DNA of 64,000 bases from Mactra quadrangularis (taxonomy: Eukaryota > Mollusca > Bivalvia > Venerida > Mactridae). The stretch spans positions 682,001-746,000 of the forward strand of contig CM046304.1 in the NCBI GenBank assembly GCA_025267735.1. Direction: 5' to 3'. Every line of letters begins with the position of its first letter. The stretch's first letter is position 1. Of this stretch, positions 37,405-47,700 are shown piece by piece. The notes beneath the pieces were generated by a model. The model was given only the letters and a program-made list of their open reading frames with translations. It was not told the origin of the DNA and did not search any database. The translations under genes and the position numbers were made by a program.

Positions 37405-38100
37405 TTATAAATCTATTGGTCGACCAGCGATAAATTAATCTAACTACATGTATATGTAAATAATGAAAAATGTAGACTAGATTTATGTCAACCAATAAAT
37501 ATGTTTTAATTAAAACAAAGAATTTATAAAGTTTGTTCTCTTGATAGTACAACAAATACATGTATACATTTACCTAACTTTGTAATAATAAAATTACAAA
37601 GACTTTAATTTCTTAATGTCATACATGTTTAACAAAGTTCATTGATTGTATGTAACAAATTATGGTTTGGTGAAAATTCCAGTCCCTCAGGTACATGTTG
37701 TAGCACATGGACTGGAACTTTGTAATGATTATCAGCATGATGGGGTGGCAAGATAACTAGCAACAACAAGGGTTATAATTAATATAATACATTATTCTAA
37801 TATATTGCCAAATTTATATGTAAGACATACACTTTACTTTCAACACTCGCTCTGTTATATATAAAATAAAAACAAAACCATTAGTAATTAGAAATTCAAA
37901 ATCCGAAAAATTCTAAATTCTATGATTCCATCAGCCAAAAATCCTGAACTTTGAAAACAGGCCTGAATAGATTCACCCAAACTAATTATTGTTATTTCAC
38001 AAAAATATTATCAGCACATTGACCAAAATTAAAACTTAGGCCAATAATTTATACATGATAGCGCAGATATCATCAAGTCACACGTCTACCGTACCGGGTA
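37405..38100. other. 3' flank of the LDLa gene
   Basis: AT-rich, probably including the 3'UTR of the minus-strand gene. No repeat structure was recognised. Confidence 0.5.
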
Positions 38101-38106
38101 TAGATA

Positions 38107-40623
38107 TCATGAACCTGAAGGTTTAAACACAATATGTCCATCTTTTACGTCAATCTGAGCTACTGCACCGTCACTTTGTTCACCTTGTAATGACCCATCA
38201 CTTTCTTGACTTGATAAAACTATTTGACCACCAAGAACTTGTAACTGACCGGGTTTAGCAGAATTTTGGCAAGTATTGGAAACTTCAGCATTATTTGTTT
38301 GAGTGTTTCTGTTTACAGTTTCTGGAGATGAAGAATTCGACGAGTTATCATCCAGAATTATTTGTCCTTCTTGAACTTTTAGTTGTTTTGGTCGCCGTGG
38401 TGATGCCACTTCACGTACGTTTCTGTCTCTATTACTTCTTTGTTCTCGTTGCCGACCTAATGACTGTGTACCCTGTACTGTGTCAGCAGAACAAGCAGAA
38501 GTTTGTGTTAAATTAGCAACGTTTCTTTCCTCCATGCTAGCAGAATATTGAATACCAGACGGTGGGTCACTTGGATTATTTTGAGTATTTTGTGAAGTTA
38601 GTTGGCTAACACTTGGTGTTTCATTATTACTTGCACTAGTTACTTCAGAAGTTATCTGCATGTTTAAACTTTCACTGGGAGATCCAGATGTTCTGTTAGG
38701 ATTTCTGTCTATAGTACTGTACTCAGGTGGAGGGGAATGTCTCCCAACTATACCACTCTCCGCCATCACCTCTAAATACGACGGTGGCGACTGTACTGAT
38801 GTAGAAAAGTCAGAATTTGGCACATATTGTACACCATTGTTCACGTTTACTATAATATTTCCAAAATGTGTCGGAGACGGTGATGATATAAATGGTTCAT
38901 GTTCAACGTGTTCGCTTCTACGTGACCTTGACTCATGACCTTCACAATTATGACTATGACGACGTCTTCTCTCGGCTTGTCTCATTGACCGCCTCATGGC
39001 GGCACGTTTCATTTTCATACGACATATTCCTATAACGACCACAGATATTAATAAAACAATGCCCACCGTACAGACTATCACAGTATACACTGTTGTCTTT
39101 AACCAAGCTAATTTACCATCATCTATACCGCTGTCTTTGGGATAAGTTTCTGTTGTAGCTGAAATATAGAAACATTAGTTAGTTATCTCCCTTATATAAA
39201 AAGTTGTTGTCCCTGGAAGCCAGACACCTACTAATTTCTTAGAATGTATGGATTAGATTTATAAATCAACATTCTGTTGGTAGTTAATAAAAATGTTTAA
39301 TGAAAAAGTTATTATCTCCCTTTGCTATGAAACTTACAAGAGTAATTTTTGTTTGACCATACAACAAAATGAATGATGATGTGATTTAAACGTTAGACAC
39401 TGAATCTTTTTGCGCCAAGCCAAATCACAAACTTGTGCGATGTGTTGTGTGTCTGAGAGTAGAGATGTTTACACTGTCTATAAATCATCACAAATAGTGA
39501 CACAAGCAAAGAATCTTTTAAAGCCAAAAGAAAAAAACAACACCAGTGGTGCTTTTCACAAAAATTCTTACGAAAAAAATCTTCGTAAGTCAAAAGCAAG
39601 AAAAAATAATAATACGCTCATTTTTTGGCTTATCAAATTAAAATATTATACAAATTGTGTAGAATTGCGTATACCTTTTGAATATCATATCATAGTTATG
39701 CTTATTATCCGTCTGACTTTTAAGTGCTAATTATATGAAACTGACTTACGAAGATTTTTTCGTAAGAATTTTTGTGAAAAGCACCATTGGTCTTTCACTG
39801 GCAACATGACTGCAAACATAACTTCATACTCACGAGTCAGTTTACAATTATTATTATTGTTATTTCATATACTGCATTTGTACAGCACTTTTTTCATATT
39901 AAATATATATTCAAAAGCGCTTTTGAACTAGTCTACATCTTTCTTCATTTACAAGTAGTTAGACTGGTTTCATGCTGATCTACAGGCGCGTAGGTCAGGG
40001 GCCTCGGCCCCAATATTCTGGCAAGCAGCGGCAATAAGGCCGCGAGTGAAAACATGAAACATATTTAACATCTTGAGGTCTCGTTATACAAAGATTTGTT
40101 CTTAAACAAGGGATACTGTGCTGGAAATCGAGTTTCAGAGGCTTACGTTCAGAAAAAAATTCGACCGGCAGGAGGGGAACCCTTTCCATACCCACCACAT
40201 CTGCGGCCCCAATATTCGGATCCTTCCTACCCGCCTGATCTATCAATGTTATACGTACCTAAACAATTTTTTTCATCCGCCCCATTAGGACAATCAACAA
40301 CTCCATCACATCTTTGTATACATTGTACATGATCAACGATGTAACAATTGTCCTTACAATTATTTTTACCATAACAATAAAATAAACAGCCTTCCTGTGA
40401 CGTGTCTATAACTTTCTTGTCAGTAACTGAAATATAAAAAAATTGGTTTATCAATGACTAACAAAATATAGCTGAAATAGTTCATGTTTTTGTTTAACTT
40501 ACAATAAGGAGAAAAGTGTGACTTGAGTTTGCAATCTCTTGTTTGCAAATAAAAAAGTTGAGATTCTAGACAACTTTGATAATGTAAATCAGGCCACAGA
40601 ATATCACCAGACACGTAGATCCA
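38107..40623 (-). CDS. LDLa-domain single-pass membrane protein with PPxY cytoplasmic tail (5' partial)
   Basis: Three phase-compatible exons: 40623-40503 (tentative), 40426-40259, and 39158-38107 with stop TGA at 38109-38107, giving 446 residues visible. The middle exon carries a class A LDL-receptor repeat ending QCIQRCDGVVDCPNGADEKNC. The last exon has a short linker, a transmembrane helix (VIVCTVGIVLLISVVVIGIC), a basic stop-transfer and a long Ser/Asn/Gln-rich tail. The tail has two PPxY motifs (PPSY, PPEY), the ligands of WW domains in NEDD4-type E3 ligases, as in LDLRAD3/LDLRAD4/PMEPA1 and LRP-type receptors. Near its end QLKVQEGQIIL, QLQVLGGQIVL and QIDVKDGHIVF form a threefold repeat. 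The first exon (WIYVSGDILWPD…) is supported only by splice sites and phase. No signal peptide or further extracellular exons were found up to 44 kb. Family membership beyond LDLa-TM-PPxY is not resolved. Confidence 0.75.
39547..39786. mobile_element. Foldback MITE with TGGTGCTTTTCAC termini, copy 1
   Basis: Long inverted ends (TGGTGCTTTTCACAAAAATT, then CTTACGAAAAAAATCTTCGT AAG as an inner palindrome). It lies in the intron between the LDLa and membrane-segment exons. A second copy is at 43116-43354. Confidence 0.88.
39983..40237. mobile_element. CAGGCGCG-family MITE, 5-bp duplication ATCTA (copy 1)
   Basis: Termini CAGGCGCGTAGG and inverted CCTACCCGCCTG, flanked by ATCTA on both sides (39978-39982, 40238-40242). 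It ends 21 bp from the LDLa exon donor. The body (GAAATCGAGTTTCAGAGGCT) is shared with the 52591 copy. Confidence 0.92.
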
Positions 40624-42427
40624 CTATTAAAATATTACAACATTAAGGCCACAACAAATTGTTTATATGTTCTATGGATTCGCTCGCACCTTAATTTTGA
40701 CAGTTTTTACAAAAATAAATATTTTTATTTCCTCGCTCGCTCATAAAAATTTGGTCAAACCGCTTATATAAAGCAAGTGAATAAAGACTTTTTTTCTTCT
40801 TTTTTCTTCGCTCGCCCCATTTTTTTCCAGAAAAATCCGTAGAACATATGATCAACTTGGTGTGGCCTAAAAAATCTAAACCAACAACCTCCGAATAGAA
40901 TGATGCACTGTCTACTTGACTGACACGCATTGGTCGAGATGTCCCCCACTGCGGCACTGGGCTGAGGATGACGAATATACTTGGAATTTGATTTGACAGG
41001 GGTTTGGTGGGGTCAAAGTACCGGCTGTTACCCAGAAATGGGAGGATGAGGGTCACTAAGTTAAAAGTGACTAAGTGAATTATAAATAAACAATGATCAA
41101 GTTTGACAGATGGAAAACAAATGGCCAACTTATTTATTCACATAAAACAAACATGTAACAAATACAAGCTAAAACCTATAAATAAATTATCTAGCACGAA
41201 ACTAAGACTTAGATCAATTTGTATGGCATAAGTGATTCTGTTTTCCAAATTACAGACAAATAGGGAATTATTTTAGCCCTGTCCAAATCTGACAGAACAG
41301 AAATTTTTCAGTATTTTGATGATCATGGACAATTAACATAAATTAACGCCGTGTTTCAGTGAGGAACTTACATGCGCAAACATTTTGAACAAAATAAAAT
41401 CCACAAATTGAAATGAAACACAGGAATTCTGTCATTTGATCCATTTCTTAACTAATGATTAATAAACTCAGCCATTACGACTAGATCGGGAAACAATTAA
41501 CTCAAGTCAGTAGCAGTAGTTTACATTGAGTGAGCACTAATTAACTCCGCCCCATTTGAGCATTTTACGGACCGGTTTAAAACACTGACATAGAAACTGA
41601 CACCACACTTAATGAAGGAAATTGCAAGCACCAAAAATTTAGAAGGATATTCAGAACATGACTAATTAGATATGTTACTAGACAAAAAACTACGATATAT
41701 TTGTCTTTATCCCTGACTCATGACTTTGGTACCGTTCGAAGTTAGAAGACACTAAAACTAGTTATCGTGTCATAGAAAGTCAAAATACTGATCATTCACA
41801 CAGCTATAAAGCAACGAGGAAAATATATTTAGATTTATACATATGCGTGTATAGTTAAAGGTTTGCTCTTTTGAATAACATCAACTTAAATTTGCAAACA
41901 CCGAATGATAAATTAATTAAATGATTTCAACATCACGGTAAATACAGTTTTAGCTAAGTTGACCCCAAAATCGTAATATCGAAATACACAGTCGATGGCA
42001 AGTTTTTTTTATCTTCTTACTTTGCTCTTAACAAAATCAAATATTGCGTCATGGAAGTAGGGTTTCAAGTGTTTTCGTTGAAATAAGTATAATCGAAACT
42101 TTATTTAAAACATTGGCGGCAATGCCCGCTGAATTGCAATATTTGATTGGTTAATATCAAAAAAGTACTTTTCAGAAAAATGTTTATTTTTTCTATCAAC
42201 TTATGACATGACGATTTCAGAAGTCCTAGTTGTGACACTTGTGAGAGACAACGTTTGTTTCCGTTTGTATTCTCAAATAGTGGATTAACCAAATTATAAC
42301 ATTTTTTAAAGCTGCTTTTTCATAGATTTCAGCTTAAATATCAACTTATATAAAACTCACAAAATCGTAAAGAAATTTATTGGAGTCAGTAACTTAGTGT
42401 ATTGATATTGATGATTTTAGTGCAAAT
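40624..42427. other. Upstream of the visible LDLa-gene exons
   Basis: A 145-codon minus-strand frame (41128-40691) shows no recognised domain and looks repeat-like. No LDLa, CUB or signal-peptide exon was found. A possible promoter-like GC patch (CTCCGCCCCATT) lies near 41546. Confidence 0.45.
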
Positions 42428-42704
42428 CAGGGGCGGATCCAGGATTTTTTTCGGGGGGGGGGTCAGATTTTCGGGGGGGGGGGTCCGAACCTCGAACCAC
42501 TACCACATTATACAGAAAAATTGCAACATATTGATAATAAAAACTACATAACCATTAAATCTATGTTTGAGCACCGAGAAAAATTGCTTCATATTAATTA
42601 AAAATGACTTACAAGCAAGAAATACACTAATGGACATGTTACAGTACATTTTCCAAATTCTAGGGGGGTCCGGACCCCCCTGACCCCCGCTGGATCCGCC
42701 CATG
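42428..42704. mobile_element. GGGGCGGATCC-family MITE
   Basis: CAGGGGCGGATCCAGGAT to inverted CTGGATCCGCCCATG, with flanks CAAAT and CAAAC (4/5). The core is identical in order to the other members. Confidence 0.88.
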
Positions 42705-43115
42705 CAAACTGACTTACAATTGTAAAAGATGATGTTTTTATTAAAACCAACTTAGTTTATTATGCGGTATAGATAATTTAGTAAGTTTGGTTTAAACAAT
42801 ATTTATTGAAGTAAAAACCAACATTTGTCCATATATACAGTAAAAGTAAAATAAATACAGTAGCGAGGATTGAGAAGATAGCCTAATAAGCTATTTTTAT
42901 CTCTCGCCTCAAAGTACAAAAACAATGTATTACAAAATAATTTTATATACATGTACATGGACCGGTTGCGTATTTTATTATGCTGAATAAAGTTAGTTTC
43001 TGGAGTTATTTTAAAATTTCTCACAGCCAATTGGTCAGTTTGCTGTGAAATGATAAGAATTCGTTTCTAACACAATAAAAGTCACTGGCAAATAATTTCA
43101 CAAAAAAATAACCTA

Positions 43116-43354
43116 TGGTGCTTTTCACAAAAATTCTTACGAAAAAGATCTTCGTAAGTCAATTTTATATACTTTGCAGTTCAAAGTCAAATCGATAATG
43201 AGTACAACTATAATATGATATTCAAAAAGTTTACAATATTCTACATAATTTCATAATATTTGGAATTGATAAGCCAAAAATTAGTGTATTATCAATGTTT
43301 CTTGCTTTTGACTTACGAAGATTTTTTTCGTAAGAGTTTTTGTGAAAAGCACCA
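43116..43354. mobile_element. Foldback MITE with TGGTGCTTTTCAC termini, copy 2
   Basis: Same termini and inner palindrome as 39547-39786, 239 bp. No clear target duplication. Confidence 0.88.
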
Positions 43355-43569
43355 CTAATCTATAAACGAGTAGCTTTAAAAATGGATTATTTATTATTTT
43401 TGTAATTATTTTTACATACAAAACAGGTCGAGTGATGTACTTACATTGTTTCCTGAGAGATAATACTTCAGGATATTGTTTTATACTTAATTTTTAAATC
43501 TTCTTAGTACTTATACAGTTTCCTTCAAAAATTACACTACACATTCCTGTTTTTAGGTACTTTATCCAT

Positions 43570-44310
43570 AAAATAGATACAGAGTCATCTGAGCAAATTC
43601 CAAAATCAGCATTAATAAGGGACTTTAGTCAGTTATCTTTCCCTGATAAAATCTGAAGCACTCCAATTGGTACATGCAGGTCCTTACAATTGGAATCCTC
43701 AGATTTTATTATTGAAGTCCTATGTAAGGCTAGCGAAATATTTCATCTAATATCTTTTTGTTAATGAAGATATTTTATGAAGAGATGAAATTTAGATAGT
43801 TCTTTACCCTGAAAATACTTAGCTTGAATTTCAAACAAACGAATTATTTACAAAAAAAGTTATTTAAGAGTAATTTTAGCAAATTGACATTGAAAAGTAA
43901 GGGTAAAATCCGAGTAATCCAACTAATAAGACCTACCTATTTGAAGAGTATACAAGGGGAAATAACTCACTAAGATCCCTTATTTGGAGTCCAATTTCTT
44001 GAAGTTGTCAGCCTTGTCAAAGGGGTTGCTGGTTTCTAAACACACCTGCTTTGGTTATTGTTTGTTGGGTTTAATTGACTTTGAAAAGTAAGGGTAAAAT
44101 CCGAGTAATCCAACTAATAAGACCTACCTATTTGAAGAGTATACAAGGGGAGATAACTGACTAAAATAAATTATTAGTTTATCAATATATGATTCAATCT
44201 AACTTACATGAATAAATTTTAATTATAATAGAATTACTTGTAGTTTCATGATACGTTTCCTCGAAATTTATTTTTGCCCAAAACGTTTTGGAAGGCGCTG
44301 TACATAACAA
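43570..44310. repeat. Tc1-like repeat broken by nested Harbinger MITEs
   Basis: The left part (GAGTCATCTGAGCAAATTCC) and right part (TTTATCAATATATGATTCAA … GGAAGGCGCTGTAC) belong to one dispersed repeat. A full inverted Harbinger MITE (43619-43979) and a partial one (44075-44165) lie inside. Confidence 0.7.
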
Positions 44311-44324
44311 GTAAATAATAAATA

Positions 44325-44688
44325 CAGTACCCACCAAAAGTTTAGAGACAAAAGAAATTTAGAATAATTCTTGAATTTTAATGATTATTTTTGTAGAATC
44401 ATTATTTTTAATATTTTTTAGTATGGTTTGTGATAAAAAGACAGCAAATTTCATCAATTAATAATATTCAGCATCTGACACCCTAAAGCCTCCCAAACAA
44501 TGTTTATTGTAATTATTTTACATAACTTAGTTTTTATGTTTTATTTTTCCGAGTTATAATTAAAATAATAGCCAAAAGTTAAAGCAGTACTAAGAAGCAT
44601 TACAAAATAAACAGTTATCAAATTTTCAATAAAAGCTATTTAGTAGGCCTATAGAGTGAAAATGTTTCCAAACTTTTGGTGGGTACTG
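44325..44688. mobile_element. TA-flanked Tc1/mariner-type MITE upstream of the IL-17R-like gene
   Basis: Termini CAGTACCCACCAAAAGTTTA and inverted AACTTTTGGTGGGTACTG, with TA on each side (44323-44324, 44689-44690). Its right end is 17 bp from the TATA box. Confidence 0.9.
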
Positions 44689-44705
44689 TATATAATATAG
44701 ATGAG

Positions 44706-44713
44706 TATATAAA
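44706..44713 (+). promoter_or_regulatory. TATA box of the IL-17R-like gene
   Basis: TATATAAA lies 62 bp before the ATG at 44775, leaving room for a short 5' leader. It sits 17 bp from the right end of a TA-flanked MITE. Position and sequence fit a core promoter; no initiation data are available. Confidence 0.55.
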
Positions 44714-44774
44714 GACATTAAGTCAAGAACTGACATATAAATTTTGATGAAATGAACGCTGTCATATTTAAATC

Positions 44775-47700
44775 ATGAGGAATTTTGAATCATTGATTTG
44801 TCTTATTTTATTAATAACTTCAACCTCTACAACAAATGCAGCATTTCGTGTTTATAACGAACAGGTAAATATTTAAAACTATTCTCTGATTCTATTTTCT
44901 ATATATATCTCTTCATAGTTCATGCATTCTTGACAAAAAATCTACTCTCATATTTATGTTTTACATTTAAAACTGTTACCAGAAATAAATATATAATGAC
45001 TTCCAGGCTCAGACTTTTATAATTTCATTTATGGTGATTTATCTAACACGCAAAACGAGAACGCTCTTTTTTATTGAATTCATTATTATTTTGCGCAATT
45101 TTTTTAGATATTTTAAATTTACATTGAATATGTTGAGGCAATCGAAAGGTTGATGCTTCCATTTGGTTTAAACCCAAAGTGACAATTATTTTTCCCTCAA
45201 ATATGACGTCATTTTATAATACTTAAAGCAAAATACTTTATAGAAAAAAGTAATAATTTTATGTTTAATTTTATGTCACATGGAATGTATATCATATATT
45301 TTCTGTTGCAGACTATTCGACCATGGACAATGCATTTTTCTGTCAGTGCTCAAGGTAAGTTCTGCTTCAATTCATTCACGTCGTCGATTGGTTACGACGT
45401 TAGACTGGTAATCATTGGACAGAAAACTTCTCCTTGTTTCAAAATACATTCAGAACCCATTTCGTTGTTTCCTTGAGCAAGAAATGTTATCCCTACCGCT
45501 CGATCAGTACAAGGGAACCAGGAAGCGCACTGGAGAGCGATTTAACTTAAAAAATAATTTTACATCCTACTCTCCGTATTTATTAAGGTCCCTATGTTAT
45601 TTTTTATAGAACTAAGAAAAATGCTTTTAAAATTAAATACTTATAGAAGTGTTGCATTTTTGCCACTTTTGCGCAAACAAACGTTGCCATAGTAACTGTA
45701 ATCGATGTTTAAATGTTTTTTTTCTAAAAGAAATAATCCAGAAAATATTGTTTCAAGTTGCATCTTTGTCAGTCATTTAGTAATGTATTAAAACAGGGCT
45801 CGAATTTAAGCTAGTAACTTTTGTTTTTACTCGCAAATTTTAGCGAGTCGAAATCGTTACAAAAGTAAATGCAGTCTACACTAGTGAGTCTCAAATCAAG
45901 ATTGGAACGGCCAGAAAGATCGATAGTACAATAATTTTGCTTTACTTGTATCGCTACATGTTACAATGAGCGTCGGAAGTCTCCGACGTCAAAACCTAAA
46001 TTCTGACGTATTAAAAAGTTCACTGTTACTTGACTCTATTCGTAGAAAAAAAATGGAGAAAAATGCGAGTGCTTTTTTTCATTTTTGTGAGTAAATATAA
46101 AATCCTGACTAATAAAGGGTTATTTTCATCCACATAGCAACCTATTTACAACTTTTGTCTGTATTTTTAGATTGTACACCGGGAGGATTGTTGATGGCAT
46201 TTCCAACACTTTATTCTCGACATGATAATGTTAACATAAACATTGACCCAGCACGAAGTTTTTCTGTCAACCAAACTGAAAGAGAAGCTTTGGAACTTGG
46301 GGCACCAAAAAACTACTTTTATCCTGGGGCATTAGTTTCTTTCTTACCTCCAGAAAACGGTAAGATATTTCATATCTTTTTATTTCAAGAGAAATGTCTC
46401 CTCACAAATTGTAAACTAATGTATAGTCGAAAATTATTGTACTTGCACTCAACTAATTTCGTTTGAACTCGTAAAAAGTTTGTTCATACTCGTCGCTTGA
46501 ATTGACCAAGATGTTTTTTTAATGTACATGATTTACAAAGTTGGTTTATTTATAAATTTTGATCTACGTTAACTTTCCAATATGCACAGTATGCTAGAAT
46601 ATTATATTTCGGGGTCGTGAAAGAAAAGTTTTAAATACAATGTAAGTTTAAACAGGGATTTTATATAACCGTGATTTGTAACGACACCACCTAAGTCATA
46701 TTTTTGGTCATTATTGCGACAAATTTTTGTCAAAAACATCAGAATCGTTAGTTGCGTGGAAGACATGTACAAAAATATAAATCAAGTTTTAAACTCCGGG
46801 ATAGTTTGTACAGTGAAAATTAAAAAAGCACTCCGTTACAAATCCCTGTTATATAGCATCCCTGACTTTATGAGAGTCAAAATTGTATTTTAATTGTAGA
46901 ACAAACCCCAAATTACTTCTATACCGCCAAATTACTAGAAAGCTATTCATAAAGTTAATGTCAGCTTGTGTTATTTATACATATTTTTTTATAATTTAAG
47001 GATTTGATGAGGTGACAGGATATGAACTTATTTTGATAAAAAATAATGCCAAATTCTGTGTCGTGTTAGATTTTACTAATATAAGCTGGAATTCCGAGGT
47101 AAGATGGTCTAAACTATTTAATTTTTTAAAGAAAACACGTGGTTTATCTTTAAAATATAAAAATATATGTTTTATCCCTCGACGAAGGGGTGCGGGTCTG
47201 AATCCGAGCTGGACACTTGAACATTTAAATAAAGATTTGACAAAAATGTAAATTTTACTGCATTAATAAAGTATTTGGAGAGGATGTCGACATTATGGAG
47301 GGGAGGAGAGTACTCGTTATAGACAAGAGTCAAGGACGCTAGGGTAGGAGCGCTGGTTACCTTAAAATGACCTTCAAGTGTGTAACCACGGCGTGAAACC
47401 CAGTAAAAATGGAAATCATCAAGAGTATTAACCCAAGAGTAAGGCTATAAAATGAGTACAAATGTATTTGTTTTACAAACCTTTTTTCAGTAATGTCAGC
47501 CAAAACATAGTTTCCAATTAACAATACCTATGACGAACCTGTAAGGTTTTGAGTAGTCTTGTTTCTTTAGAACATGAATAGAAACTATGTTCTACTTGTC
47601 ATAAGTCGCCTGACATCTGATCATAAGATCAATAGAGTGTCACCCCTGAAGTTAGATAGTATGATACTCATTCTCGTTCCCAGAGCTTAGTAAGATTCTC

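Noticed and set aside
38295..38938. Plus-strand open frames over the LDLa gene tail
   Set aside because: They are antisense shadows of the long minus-strand terminal exon.
40691..41128. 145-codon minus-strand open frame near the LDLa gene
   Set aside because: It ends in Lys-rich low complexity from a poly-purine tract, no motif was recognised, and it does not join the LDLa exons.
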